Shown: in pieces, positions 1 to 8,422 of the stretch | How positions within the stretch are numbered: the stretch's first letter is position 1 | How the letters are laid out: the number at the start of each line of letters is the position of its first letter | DNA from: Arachnia propionica | Lineage (GTDB): Bacteria; Actinomycetota; Actinomycetes; Propionibacteriales; Propionibacteriaceae | Length of the DNA: 64,000 nucleotides | Assembly (NCBI RefSeq): GCF_037055325.1 | Contig: NZ_CP146373.1 | Span: forward strand, 744,001-808,000 | Direction: 5' to 3' | Translations under genes and position numbers: made by a program | Notes under the pieces: model-generated | Told to the model about the DNA's origin: nothing | Seen by the model: only the letters and a program-made list of their open reading frames with translations | Databases searched by the model: none

Positions 1-997
1 CCTGTTCCAGGTAGGTTTCGACGGTCAACCCGGCCCGCGCCAACTGATCGGAAATCTGATTGCGGCGGGCTTCGAGCTCACGAGCCAGCACAGCAACCGG
101 AACCTCGAAGTCGACCTGCTCGAGAGCCGCTTCCAGGATCTTGTCCCGCGCCTCAGCGATCTGTTCGGCTTTGACTTGCGCCAAGACCGCCTTGGCCAGG
201 TCCTCGCGCATCTCCTCGACGGTGTCGAACTCGGAAAGCGTCTGGGCGAACTCATCATCCAACGCAGGAAGTTCCTCCTCGGCCACCTGCGTGACGGTCA
301 CCGTGATGTCTGCCTCCTGACCGCGGAAGGGGCCACCGATCAGAGTAGATGTAAAGGTCTTCGATTCACCCTTCTTGAGGCCACGGACAGCCTTGTCGAG
401 TCCTTCAAGCATCCCGGAGTCCTCACCCACGGTGAGAGTAACCCCGCTGGCGGAAGCCTCCGGCAGCTCCTCCCCGTTCTGGGATGCGGTCAGATCGATG
501 GTGAGGACATCACCCTCCTTGGACTCACGGTCGAGTTCTGTCGTGGTGGCGAACCGTTTACGGAGCAACAAGATGCGCTCCTCCACCTCGTCGTCCAGCG
601 GCGGCAGAGCATCCACAGTGGTTTCGATCGCAGCGAAGTCCGGAAGATCGAAGTCGGGTCGGATGTCGACCTCCGCGGTGAACTCGACGAGCTCGCCATC
701 CTCCAGCTTGGTGATCTCGATCTCCGGCTGAGCAAGAGGCACCGCTTTGGCCTCTGCCAAAGCAGTCTCGTACGCGGGCTGGATGGCTCCGTTGATGGCC
801 TCCTGAAGGACTACCCCCCGACCGAAACGCTGGTCGATGACAACGGCCGGCACTTTACCCTTGCGGAAGCCTGGGATGTTGACCTGCTCTGCGATCTCCT
901 TGTACGCCTTGTCCAGATGGGGCTTGAGGTCAACGAAAGGGATCTCTACGGTTAGCTTGACCCTCGTGGGGCTCAGCTTCTCTACGGTGCTGGGCAC
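1..997 (-). CDS. tig: Trigger factor, ribosome-associated chaperone and peptidyl-prolyl isomerase (3' end outside window)
   Basis: Cytosolic chaperone that docks at the ribosomal exit tunnel and shields nascent chains. About 332 residues are present; the C-terminal arm runs off the left edge. The N-terminal ribosome-binding signature GFRKGKVP lies at residues 43-50. The FKBP-like PPIase domain follows at about 150-235, with the segment GMLEGLDKAVRGLKKGES. The helical C-terminal domain begins after it. The start is GTG at 997, chosen because AGGAG stands a suitable distance upstream and the protein begins with the family's usual N-terminal strand. Downstream neighbours such as clp genes would lie outside the window. 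Identification is by motif and overall pattern. Confidence 0.95.
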   Translation of the reverse strand, partial: MPSTVEKLSPTRVKLTVEIPFVDLKPHLDKAYKEIAEQVNIPGFRKGKVPAVVIDQRFGRGVVLQEAINGAIQPAYETALAEAKAVPLAQPEIEITKLEDGELVEFTAEVDIRPDFDLPDFAAIETTVDALPPLDDEVEERILLLRKRFATTTELDRESKEGDVLTIDLTASQNGEELPEASASGVTLTVGEDSGMLEGLDKAVRGLKKGESKTFTSTLIGGPFRGQEADITVTVTQVAEEELPALDDEFAQTLSEFDTVEEMREDLAKAVLAQVKAEQIAEARDKILEAALEQVDFEVPVAVLARELEARRNQISDQLARAGLTVETYLEQ

Positions 998-1247
998 GAA
1001 TCGACTCCTGAACTTGAAATGGTCGCCGCAAGTTTAACCAAGGGCGTCCGAGCCAACCAACCGCAACCTGCACACCTACCGGATCACGAGGCGCTCCTCC
1101 GCAGGTGACACTTGCCGTCTCACCCTTGCACCGAGCCTCCTTCGCAGTTGTATCGAGCTCTTCTTCGCAGCCCAGGAACCAGAGTGTCCTTCGTCGTTCA
1201 ACGCCGGGACGTGATCATCTCAACTGGGGATCCGCCCAGGAAGCTGC

Positions 1248-1253
1248 TAGACT
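1248..1253 (+). promoter_or_regulatory. Possible -10 element for tRNA-Gly
   Basis: TAGACT stands 12 bases before the mature tRNA 5' end, a sensible distance for a short leader. No convincing -35 hexamer is visible at 16-19 bases upstream, so the call is weak. Confidence 0.3.
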
Positions 1254-1265
1254 CTCGGACGCTTC

Positions 1266-1339
1266 GCGGATGTAGCTCAATGGTAGAGCCCCAGTCTTCC
1301 AAACTGGCTACGCGGGTTCGATTCCCGTCATCCGCTCCA
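1266..1339 (+). tRNA. tRNA-Gly (anticodon TCC), CCA encoded
   Basis: Cloverleaf by eye: acceptor stem GCGGATG (1266-1272) pairs with CATCCGC (1329-1335), discriminator T at 1336, genomically encoded CCA 1337-1339. The anticodon stem CCAGT/ACTGG encloses loop CTTCCAA with anticodon TCC. The T-arm carries GGTTCGATTCC. It reads GGA and GGG codons. Confidence 0.96.
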
Positions 1340-1399
1340 GGACCCCATGAGATTCTCCACCTCGCCGAGCCGAACGGCTCAGTGCTACCGTCTAATTCC

Positions 1400-1699
1400 A
1401 TGGCACGTCTTTTCATCTTGGAACTGACCTACCATCGCGGACTCGCTCCCGTCGAGGCCAACCTTCAGGCACACAAGGAGTATCTCGCCAAGAACTACTC
1501 CACCGGTCGTTTCCTAGCAAGCGGGCGCAAGGAACCCCGGAACGGGGGCGTCATCCTTGCAACAGGCACTCGAAAAGAAATGGAGGAGACCATCAAAACG
1601 GACCCGTTCACCATCAACGATGCCGCTAAGTACTCGATCACCGAGTTCCTTCCTTCAATGACCGCCGATTGCCTGTCTCCGTACCGGGAGACGCCGTAG
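1400..1699 (+). CDS. YciI family protein (dimeric alpha-beta barrel fold)
   Basis: A 99-residue protein with the YciI pattern. It begins with a beta strand (LFILELTY), followed by the conserved His of the L-x-A-H motif at residue 25 in LQAHKEYL, then a GRFLASG turn and a central strand GGVILATG. The C-terminal helix contains DPFTINDAAKYSITEF, typical of the family's DPF(x)nA segment. YciI proteins form small dimers; most have no proven substrate. The ATG at 1400 is the first start that gives the canonical N-terminus. It sits alone between tRNA-Gly and the next membrane protein gene, with no operon signal. Confidence 0.85.
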   Translation: MARLFILELTYHRGLAPVEANLQAHKEYLAKNYSTGRFLASGRKEPRNGGVILATGTRKEMEETIKTDPFTINDAAKYSITEFLPSMTADCLSPYRETP

Positions 1700-1760
1700 C
1701 TGCCACTCTCTCACGCATCCAGGGGCCCGATCATCACGGCTCAGCAGGTACCGTGGAGGC

Positions 1761-2138
1761 ATGAGAACCCTTCTGAGACTCGTTGTGGGGGCAATCGCAA
1801 CAGCAGCTGCTGTCTGGCTCATCCCAGGAATCCGCGTGGTCGCCGCAACCGATCAGCAGTACGTCCTGACCCTACTCGGGGTGGCTGCGATCATGGGGGT
1901 GGTGAACGCCGTCATCAAGCCGTTCACCCAGGTATTGTCCTTCTGTCTCGTGGTACTCACCTTCGGTCTCTTCCTACTGGTGATCAACGCCGCCATGCTG
2001 TCACTGACCGCTTGGGCAGCCCAACAACTCGGCATCGGCTTCTTCATCGACGGGTTCTGGCCAGCACTGTGGGGAAGCATCGTCATAAGTGTCGTGACCT
2101 CCCTGCTGGGCAGCATCCTCGGTTCTGAAAGAAATTGA
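1761..2138 (+). CDS. Phage holin family 4 / YvlD-like integral membrane protein
   Basis: A 125-residue, very hydrophobic protein with about four predicted membrane helices: roughly residues 1-28, 33-55, 60-85 and 95-120. The pattern GVVNAVIKPFTQVLSFCLVV is characteristic of the YvlD/phage-holin-4 superfamily (PF04020-like), with a conserved N-A-x(2)-K/R-P motif between helices 2 and 3. Despite the family name, such proteins are usually chromosomal and not proven holins; their role is unknown and may relate to envelope stress. ATG at 1761 is the obvious start. It ends 65 bases before tRNA-Pro. Confidence 0.85.
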   Translation: MRTLLRLVVGAIATAAAVWLIPGIRVVAATDQQYVLTLLGVAAIMGVVNAVIKPFTQVLSFCLVVLTFGLFLLVINAAMLSLTAWAAQQLGIGFFIDGFWPALWGSIVISVVTSLLGSILGSERN

Positions 2139-2147
2139 TGTCACCCG

Positions 2148-2178
2148 TTGGGCAACCGGTACGAACGTACAGTAAACT
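2148..2178 (+). promoter_or_regulatory. Candidate promoter for tRNA-Pro
   Basis: TTGGGC at 2148-2153 and TAAACT at 2173-2178 are separated by 19 bases and would start transcription about 18 bases before the tRNA. The spacer is slightly long. Confidence 0.35.
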
Positions 2179-2203
2179 TCCCAAGTCCCCCGCGGGATAC
2201 CTT

Positions 2204-2279
2204 CGGGACGTAGCGTAGTGGCTAGCGCGCCTGCTTTGGGAGCAGGAGATCGCAGGTTCGAGTCCTGTCGTCCCGACCA
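2204..2279 (+). tRNA. tRNA-Pro (anticodon TGG), CCA encoded
   Basis: Acceptor CGGGACG (2204-2210) pairs with CGTCCCG (2269-2275); discriminator A at 2276 and encoded CCA at 2277-2279. The anticodon stem CCTGC/GCAGG holds loop TTTGGGA, anticodon TGG. The T-arm carries GGTTCGAGTCC. A strong terminator follows at once. Confidence 0.96.
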
Positions 2280-2299
2280 CACTCATCTTGTTCGAACAC

Positions 2300-2331
2300 A
2301 CGCCCTCGGAGTTCCGCTCCGGGGGCGTTTT
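2300..2331 (+). terminator. Rho-independent terminator of tRNA-Pro
   Basis: A 12-bp stem (ACGCCCTCGGAG with CTCCGGGGGCGT, one G-T pair), 5-base loop TTCCG, followed by a T run at 2328-2331. It lies 21 bases after the tRNA. Confidence 0.85.
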
Positions 2332-2332
2332 C

Positions 2333-2785
2333 GCCGATGCGATCGGGCCATGGAGAAAGTTCCCTGTTCCGGTGAACGTCTCGGTAGTCGCCGTGGGCAC
2401 CGGCTTAGCTTGTCACCTTCCCTACCGCTTCCGCTGATCCATGCCAGTGTGTGTTCTCTTCGACCTGCTGATGATGGACCGGCGTATGTTTTCCAGGCCT
2501 GGGTAACTTGCCGCTGCGCATCAGTGCCTTTCATCGACCTCGGAGCAGTTCAAGAACAGCGGAGCCAGGAAAGCTCCCACTCCTACGACATCGCACAACC
2601 ACGAGAGCATCAGCGGCACCGCCAAGAGCACTCCTTTGACATTCGTTGCCACAAAATTCATGAGGCCACGTCCTACGATGCGGACACGATGCACCCTCAC
2701 CATGATGTACTTGCACTTGGCCGCGATGGAGCAGCAGCCTTGCGGTCGGGGTGGGGGCAACAGAAATTCGAGGGGAAACAACTTC
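2333..2785. other. Gene-poor stretch between tRNA-Pro and the secreted DUF4832 protein
   Basis: No open frame here has both a credible ribosome binding site and recognisable protein features. The minus strand has an 88-codon frame (2521-2787) with a hydrophobic patch, but its start would be a TTG lying in the leader of the downstream gene. I see no tRNA 3'-end duplication, insertion sequence ends or repeats. It probably holds the promoter of the gene at 2796. Confidence 0.5.
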
Positions 2786-2795
2786 AAGGAGCATC

Positions 2796-4208
2796 ATGAC
2801 TCACACATCCAAGTGGAAGGTGGCAGCGACAGCAGCGGTCACCGCCGCCCTGTCTCTCGGGCTCGCCTGCGGTACGGGTCAGGCGCGCGCCGATACCGGT
2901 TGGCAGACGCTGGCAACCACCGAAGCCCGCACGGACAACCCACTGAAGGGCTTCGCACCATTCAACGAAAATCTCGACAACAACGCACCCTCCTTCCCGC
3001 ACACCATGGAGTGGTTCTACATGCCGCTCAATGCTGTGGTGAAGGGAGAACGCAACTACGACTGGACAGAGTTCGAGCAACAGCTCTCCTCCATCAAGAG
3101 CCGTGGTCATCAAGCCGCACTCCGCTTCTATCTCGACTACCCAACCAAACCCACCGGAGTTCCCGATTACCTCTTGGGGCCCAACGGCATAGACCAGTCA
3201 CGAAAATACAATTTCTACGACAACAATGGAACCAGCTTCTCCCCCGACTACAACGATCCTAGAGTCCAATCCCTGATCAAAGACTTCGTAGCCGAATTCG
3301 GCAAGAACTATGACGGAGACCCTCGGATCGGCTACATCACCACCGGCCTCATCGGCTTCTGGGGCGAGCAGCATACGTACCCGATGGATGGGAACTCACA
3401 CACAGACAATCCCAATAGCGCACAGTGGATGCCCACCCGCGAGGTGGAGCTCTCCTACTACCAGGCCTGGGACGCAGCTTTCAACACCACAAAACTCCTG
3501 AACAGAAGCCCCGGGCCAGGCCTAGAGAACATCAAGATCGGCTTCCACGACGATTCCTTCGCAGAATCAACGCTGCCCACTATCGACTGGCATTTCATGG
3601 CCCGGATGAAGACATACAATTTGACCGAACGTTGGCAGACCGAAGCAATCGGGGGCGAGGTTTATCCACAGATCCAACGCTGCGTGTTCAACGAGCCAAC
3701 AGACTGCAACCATTCCGAAGACTTCAAGGAGGCCACCACACAGACTCACGCCACATGGCTCGTGAACCACAAAGCATTCTCAGAAGGCTACAGCGGAGCA
3801 GCACTCGAGAAAGCCACAAAAGCCCACGCCGCACTAGGCTACGACCTCGCAGTCACACAAACCCGCACCATCGTCACAGACGGAAAAACCCAAGTCAGCA
3901 TCCGCCTCACCAACCGAGGCGTCGCCCCGTTCTACTACAACTGGCCACTAGAATTCTCCCTCATCAACCCCCAAGAATCCACCCCTGAATCCACGAAAAC
4001 AGTGACCTCAACCCAAACCGACGCCAACCTTCCCTCACTCCTTCCCGGCCAAACCACGGAAGTAACAGCCACTCTCGAAGGAAACAACGGCATGGCAGCT
4101 CTCCGCATCCCAAACCCTATGGAAGGCGGCGCCCCCCTAAAGTTCGCAAATACAGAACAAGACACCACATTCCCTGGATACCTGACCCTGGGATCTGTAT
4201 CAGAGTAG
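2796..4208 (+). CDS. Secreted DUF4874/DUF4832 domain protein
   Basis: A 470-residue exported protein. The first 32 residues form a Sec signal peptide (Lys-rich start, hydrophobic core, cleavage near QARA-DT). The N-terminal half has the DUF4874 pattern (NPLKGFAPF, GHQAALRFYLDYP, GYITTGLIGFWGEQHTYP) resembling a TIM-barrel glycoside-hydrolase fold; the C-terminal half fits DUF4832, with beta-sandwich-like segments (GVAPFYYNWPLEFSL, PGQTTEVTATL). The role is unknown; polysaccharide or glycoconjugate handling is plausible by analogy. ATG 2796 is set by AAGGAG 5 bases upstream. The gene is monocistronic, isolated by terminators on both sides. Its coding strand is richer in A than its neighbours, which might mean recent acquisition. 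Confidence 0.8.
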   Translation: MTHTSKWKVAATAAVTAALSLGLACGTGQARADTGWQTLATTEARTDNPLKGFAPFNENLDNNAPSFPHTMEWFYMPLNAVVKGERNYDWTEFEQQLSSIKSRGHQAALRFYLDYPTKPTGVPDYLLGPNGIDQSRKYNFYDNNGTSFSPDYNDPRVQSLIKDFVAEFGKNYDGDPRIGYITTGLIGFWGEQHTYPMDGNSHTDNPNSAQWMPTREVELSYYQAWDAAFNTTKLLNRSPGPGLENIKIGFHDDSFAESTLPTIDWHFMARMKTYNLTERWQTEAIGGEVYPQIQRCVFNEPTDCNHSEDFKEATTQTHATWLVNHKAFSEGYSGAALEKATKAHAALGYDLAVTQTRTIVTDGKTQVSIRLTNRGVAPFYYNWPLEFSLINPQESTPESTKTVTSTQTDANLPSLLPGQTTEVTATLEGNNGMAALRIPNPMEGGAPLKFANTEQDTTFPGYLTLGSVSE

Positions 4209-4283
4209 GCAAGGTGAACGGCTGCAGCCAAAGAATCCTGATCCGCGGGTTTCCGGGGACCGGTTCTGAAGCACAGCCTTTCG

Positions 4284-4325
4284 GGACTGTGCTCCGTGGG
4301 CAGCTCCACGGAGCACAGTCCTTTT
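4284..4325 (+). terminator. Strong terminator between convergent genes
   Basis: A perfect 16-bp stem (4284-4299 with 4306-4321), 6-base loop GCAGCT, then TTTT at 4322-4325. It closes the DUF4832 gene and may also stop dprA transcription arriving from the other side. An upstream AGCACAG at 4270-4276 could compete for the stem. Confidence 0.85.
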
Positions 4326-4337
4326 CCATGCAGCTAG

Positions 4338-5450
4338 TCATCCCCTCCGGGGCAACCGCCATCCCTGACCGGTGCTCTCGAGCCATCCCATTTCAGTGAG
4401 CTCAGCAGCCGCAGCAATCACCTCGGGCGTTGTCATCCCAGTAGCGACCGTCAGCTCGGCAATCCCTGACGTCCCACCCACCGGGATTGCTTCCCTGACC
4501 GATCTGAGCGGGACAGGGAGAGAATCGATTGGCCGGTCCTCGCCCAGCAACGGAAGCTCCTCCTGAGCTCTCAGAGGTGACAACAGGGCCGTCACATCAG
4601 CCGCTGACGTGACGAGTGTGGCCACCGCATCCCGAATCAGATGATGCGGAGTAAAAGACAGCGAAGACGTAACTGGCCCGGGTACAGCCATGGTCACGCG
4701 GCCTAGTTCCGCCGCCCAAGAGATGGTGTTCCGGGCCCCGGAGCGGGCTCCCGCCTCCACCATCACGGTGCCACTCCCAAGCGCCGCGATCAAACGGTTG
4801 CGCGCCAGGAAACTGGCTCTCAAAGGGTGGGCGCCTGGAGCCATTTCCGTGATGACTGCACCATTGCTCTCGATCTGCTTCCGCAACCCGTGATGACTGG
4901 CAGGATAGGTTTTATCGATTCCTGTCGCCATCACTGCAAGGGTCGAACTACCTGCTTCGAGTGCGCCACGATGAGCTGCGCTGTCGATCCCGAAGGCAAG
5001 CCCAGAGATCACAAGCCACCCTGATGTGCCGAGATCGGATGCGAGTTCTCCCGCCACGTGTAGGCCGTAGCTGGTGGCCGATCGCGCCCCGACAACCGCG
5101 ACTGCTCGCGGCATTGCCAGCACCGCGGGGTCTCCGGCAACCCATAACCCCAATGGTCGACCTCCCTGGTCTCCCAGCTGGCACATCCCAAGATCTGTGA
5201 GGCTGGCCGGCCAAAGTTCGTCCCCGGGAACCAGAAAACTAGCGCCGCACCGGATCGTCGCCGCCTCCAACTTCCCAGGATCGACACCCCGCGCGCGACG
5301 CCCCAAGGAAGTGGATTCTCCCTGTCGTTGAATGGTTTCCCACACGTCCAGGGCTCCGTAGCTCTCAACGAGTTGCGTGAGCCTCGGATCAGCTGCCACC
5401 TGCAGTGCGCACAAAGCCATGCGGGCCCTACGTTCCCGGACATCCATCAT
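4338..5450 (-). CDS. dprA: DNA processing protein DprA
   Basis: DprA binds incoming single-stranded DNA and loads RecA during natural transformation; it is also widely kept in species not known to be competent. The 370-residue protein has an N-terminal helical region and a Rossmann-like core with the family motifs VVGARSATSYG (about 118-128), SGLAFGIDSAAHRGAL, TGIDKTYP, and GAHPLRASFLARNRLIA. A winged-helix-like C-terminus follows (GTSGIAELTVATGMTTPEVIAAAAELTEMG is reduced here to about residues 310-350). The start ATG at 5450 overlaps the comM stop by 4 bases (ATGA); a second ATG at 5447 is an alternative. It is the last gene of the yraN-comM-dprA unit. Confidence 0.95.
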   Translation of the reverse strand: MMDVRERRARMALCALQVAADPRLTQLVESYGALDVWETIQRQGESTSLGRRARGVDPGKLEAATIRCGASFLVPGDELWPASLTDLGMCQLGDQGGRPLGLWVAGDPAVLAMPRAVAVVGARSATSYGLHVAGELASDLGTSGWLVISGLAFGIDSAAHRGALEAGSSTLAVMATGIDKTYPASHHGLRKQIESNGAVITEMAPGAHPLRASFLARNRLIAALGSGTVMVEAGARSGARNTISWAAELGRVTMAVPGPVTSSLSFTPHHLIRDAVATLVTSAADVTALLSPLRAQEELPLLGEDRPIDSLPVPLRSVREAIPVGGTSGIAELTVATGMTTPEVIAAAAELTEMGWLESTGQGWRLPRRG

Positions 5451-6982
5451 GCCGCCTCGTGGAACATGCCCTGCCTCAGCTGCATGGCGACTCGTAGGGA
5501 AGCCGCAGAGATCCGGTCCTCCCCAGCAAGATCCGCCACAGTCCATGCCAGCCGCAGCACCTTGTCTACGCCACGGGCGCTCAACAGGCCACGGTTCAAC
5601 GCCTTCTCCAAGGGGGACAGATCCCCTGGCAGAGGCAGATGCGAGTGAAGCCACGGCCCTGCCACCTCACCATTGGTGCGCCACGGCGTACTTTGAAGCC
5701 GTCGAGCCTGCCTTTCCCGAGCCACGAGAACACGTGTTGCAATCTCGGCACTGGATTCAGGTTGTTCCAGTGAGTCACCCAAGAATGAACGCGACTGGGG
5801 CAACATGTGATGCCGAATATCAATGCGGTCCATGATCGGTCCCGACAATCGCTCCTGGTACCTCCGCACCGCCATGGGAGAGCAGCGGCATTCGCGGCCC
5901 GTGACCCCATGGAAACCGCAGGGACAGGGATTCGCCGCCAACACCAGCTGAAATCGTGCCGGATATCGCACTTGGATTGCTGCTCTGCCTATGCTGATCC
6001 AGCCAGATTCCAGCGGAGTGCGTAGCGCATCGAGGACACGCGTCCCGAACTCGGGCGCTTCATCAAGGAACAACACACCACGATGGGCCAAAGAAATCGA
6101 TCCGGGCCGCACGAGCCGCACTCCCCCACCAATTATCGAAGCCGGGGAGGATGAATGATGAGGATCAGCATAGGGTGGATCAATCAGCAGCCCTCCACTG
6201 AGATCCATTCCAGCAAGCGAGTGCAGAGCTGAGACTTCAACCGCTTCCTCGCCGTCGAGAGGAGGCAGGATGCTGGTCAATCGGGACGCAAGCATGGTTT
6301 TCCCCACGCCTGGCGCACCGTGGAGAAACACATGATGTCGCCCTGCCGCTGCCACCTCCATGACCCACCGACCTTCGAGATGCCCGCGTACCTCCCGGAA
6401 ATCCAAGGGAGGTCTCTGCCTGGAGGCCACATCTTCATCACCCGGAGGCTCCCACCCGCCCAGCGGCGGTTCTCCGTTAAGCACTGCGACGAGATCCTTC
6501 AAATGCCCGATGGCCCACACCGTGACCCCAGGCACCAAAGACGCCTCAGCTTCCTGACTTGCTGGAACGATCGCTTTATCAAAGCCGCTCCTGACCGCAG
6601 CAAGTAGCGCCGGTAGAATTCCGGGAACGCGACGCAACCTTCCATCCAGCCCCAGCTCCCCCAGGCAAACATGGTTCCGAGCAGCTTCCTTCGGCACCTT
6701 ATCGATAGCAGCCAAAGCAGCTGTCGCTATGGCCAGGTCGTAGTGGGTCCCTGTTTTCGGCAGGTTCGCCGGAGAAAGATTGATGGTGACCAAACCATTG
6801 GGCCACGGCAGCTCAGCCCCTGTCACTGCTGCTCGAACCCGTTCCTTTGCCTGCGAGAGCGCCGCATCCGGCAAGCCGACGAGCACAGTGCGAGGGAGGC
6901 CACCTCCTTCAGCAACCTCGACCTCCACCATCGCTCCTTCAATCCCGTTGAGCGCCACGGACCAAGCTGACGCGGTACTCAT
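5447..6982 (-). CDS. comM: YifB/ComM family Mg-chelatase-like AAA+ ATPase
   Basis: A 511-residue AAA+ helicase-like protein; in Gram-negatives ComM drives branch migration during integration of transforming DNA. The N-terminal Lon-protease-like domain (about 1-170) contains GLPDAALSQAKERVRAA and NLSPANLPKTG. The Walker A GAPGVGKTM is at about 222-230 and Walker B GVLFLDEAPEF near 310. A Cys-rich zinc-like segment (NPCPCGFHG and CRCS) follows, with a Mg-chelatase-type C-terminal domain ending in helices. Start ATG 6982 overlaps the yraN stop by 4 bases. Its position between yraN and dprA is the usual actinobacterial arrangement. Confidence 0.95.
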   Translation of the reverse strand: MSTASAWSVALNGIEGAMVEVEVAEGGGLPRTVLVGLPDAALSQAKERVRAAVTGAELPWPNGLVTINLSPANLPKTGTHYDLAIATAALAAIDKVPKEAARNHVCLGELGLDGRLRRVPGILPALLAAVRSGFDKAIVPASQEAEASLVPGVTVWAIGHLKDLVAVLNGEPPLGGWEPPGDEDVASRQRPPLDFREVRGHLEGRWVMEVAAAGRHHVFLHGAPGVGKTMLASRLTSILPPLDGEEAVEVSALHSLAGMDLSGGLLIDPPYADPHHSSSPASIIGGGVRLVRPGSISLAHRGVLFLDEAPEFGTRVLDALRTPLESGWISIGRAAIQVRYPARFQLVLAANPCPCGFHGVTGRECRCSPMAVRRYQERLSGPIMDRIDIRHHMLPQSRSFLGDSLEQPESSAEIATRVLVARERQARRLQSTPWRTNGEVAGPWLHSHLPLPGDLSPLEKALNRGLLSARGVDKVLRLAWTVADLAGEDRISAASLRVAMQLRQGMFHEAA

Positions 6983-7353
6983 TCCTCTATCCCCCGGACG
7001 TGATTGACCGCTGGTTTCTCTCCGGTGCGCAGCAGTACCCCGATGGCATCGATGCGCAGGCAATCCACCCGGATCCTGTGCTCGGCCAACCACAGCAGAC
7101 AGAGTTGTCGAAGCTTTCTGCGTTTGCGCCATGTGACTGCTTCAAGTGGATCACCGAACCCGAGCCCCGAACGGCACTTCACCTCGATGAACACCAACGC
7201 CCCGGCATCCGGATCATGAGCGATGATGTCGAGCTCACCCTCGTTGCACCGCCAGTTGCGATCAAGCACCTGCCACCCGAGACCGATCACATGTTCGACG
7301 GCGTGTTCTTCTCCAATCCGTCCGATCGCCTGGAGCTTCCCACGAACAACCAC
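6979..7353 (-). CDS. YraN family (UPF0102) nuclease-fold protein
   Basis: A 124-residue protein of the UPF0102 family, with a restriction-endonuclease-like fold of unproven activity. The pattern G-x-x-(A)-E near the N-terminus (IGRIGEEHA), NWRCNEGELDIIAHD and the FIEVKCRSG strand give the E-D-ExK set expected of the fold. The GTG start at 7353 was chosen because AGGAGG stands exactly 7 bases upstream; a longer frame to 7410 lacks this signal. It overlaps comM by 4 bases and is the first gene of the comM-dprA unit. Confidence 0.9.
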   Translation of the reverse strand: MVVRGKLQAIGRIGEEHAVEHVIGLGWQVLDRNWRCNEGELDIIAHDPDAGALVFIEVKCRSGLGFGDPLEAVTWRKRRKLRQLCLLWLAEHRIRVDCLRIDAIGVLLRTGEKPAVNHVRGIEE

Positions 7354-7489
7354 AAGATCACCTCCTGCAACCACTCTGGGCAGAGGGCTAGGCCCGCAAC
7401 TGTTTTCCACAGGAAAGCTTCTCCCGCGGACCTTCAGAAAATCGTGTTAGCTGACCTGTGACGCCTCAGCAGGACAGCCGTAACAGGAC

Positions 7490-7801
7490 CTAGCCTTGGT
7501 TAGGAACCGGAAAGTCGGAGTGGGTGATCTCCTCGATCGAGACGTCCCGGAACGTTAGGACCTTTGCACTTTTCACGAACCGGGCAGGGCGGTACATGTC
7601 CCACACCCACGCATCTCCCATAGAGACCTCGTAGTAGACATCGCTGCCCTCGGTGCGCACCTTGAGGTCAACGGCGTTACATAGGTAGAACCGTCGTTCG
7701 GTCTCTACTGCATACGTGAAGATGCCGACTACGTCCTTGTATTCGTGGTAGAGGTCAAGCTCCAGCTTGCTCTCGTACTGTTCCAGATCTTCCGTGCTCA
7801 T
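7490..7801 (-). CDS. DUF2469 family protein
   Basis: A 103-residue acidic protein of DUF2469, found in actinobacteria directly downstream of rnhB, as here (6 bases away). It starts MSTEDLEQYESKLELDLYHEYKDVV and continues with aromatic-rich strands (ETERRFYLCNAVDLKV, GDAWVWDMYRPARFV). No catalytic motif, membrane segment or signal peptide is visible. Function is unknown; the conserved location suggests a housekeeping role. The ATG at 7801 begins the conserved N-terminus. Confidence 0.9.
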   Translation of the reverse strand: MSTEDLEQYESKLELDLYHEYKDVVGIFTYAVETERRFYLCNAVDLKVRTEGSDVYYEVSMGDAWVWDMYRPARFVKSAKVLTFRDVSIEEITHSDFPVPNQG

Positions 7802-7807
7802 GGTGCC

Positions 7808-8422
7808 TCACACTTTAGCCGCATCAGGTACACAGGAGTAGCTGAGGCGGTGAACGGGACTCGGACCGAGTAGCTTCAAGGCCTTCTTATGCGCTGCGGT
7901 GCAGTACCCCTTGTGTACAGCAAGGCCGTAGCCAGGGTATTCCTGCTCGTAGCCGACCATGATCGCATCACGTTGAACCTTGGCAACGATGGAAGCGGCG
8001 CTGATACAGGCCGCAACTTTATCTCCCTTCCAGATGCCCAGCCCCGGCGTTCCCAGACCGCTCACCGGAAACCCGTCGGTCAGAACGAACCCCGGCCTGA
8101 TCTGCAACCGCGCCACGGCCCTGCGTAGGCCTTGAAGATCGGCCTCATGCATCCCCAAAGCGTCACAATCGGCGGGTTCAACTCGTGCCCAGGCCACTGC
8201 AGTGGCACTTTCCAGTATCGATCGGCAGATTTCCGTCCTGCGTTTCGGGGTCAAGGCTTTGGAATCGTCGAGACCCTCGACTGGACGGGCAGGATTCAGG
8301 ATCACCGCAGCAGCCACCAACGGCCCGGCGCACGCCCCACGTCCCGCCTCATCAACCCCGGCGACTGGGCCGAGCCCAGCGGTCGTCAGGACGCTCTCAT
8401 AAAGATGAACGTCCTTCAACAC
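7808..8422 (-). CDS. rnhB: Ribonuclease HII
   Basis: Cleaves the RNA strand of RNA-DNA hybrids and removes single ribonucleotides from DNA in the cytosol. The 204-residue protein carries the signature VAGVDEAGRGACAGPLVAAAV with the first catalytic Asp and Glu, then LDDSKALT, LTDGFPV, and KGDKVAACISAASIVAKVQRD with the later acidic residues. The start is uncertain: GTG at 8422 overlaps the lepB stop by 7 bases and gives a normal length; TTG at 8419 is equally possible. Neither has a strong ribosome binding site, so translation may be coupled to lepB. Confidence 0.93.
   Translation of the reverse strand: MLKDVHLYESVLTTAGLGPVAGVDEAGRGACAGPLVAAAVILNPARPVEGLDDSKALTPKRRTEICRSILESATAVAWARVEPADCDALGMHEADLQGLRRAVARLQIRPGFVLTDGFPVSGLGTPGLGIWKGDKVAACISAASIVAKVQRDAIMVGYEQEYPGYGLAVHKGYCTAAHKKALKLLGPSPVHRLSYSCVPDAAKV

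Noticed and set aside
2521-2787. An 88-codon minus-strand frame with a hydrophobic segment in the gap before the DUF4832 gene
   Set aside because: Its start would be a TTG lying in the leader of the neighbouring gene, it lacks a ribosome binding site, and the residues match no family I recognise.
2204-4300. Possible integrated element with att sites at tRNA-Pro
   Set aside because: No second copy of the tRNA 3' end, no integrase, and no mobile-element genes are present.
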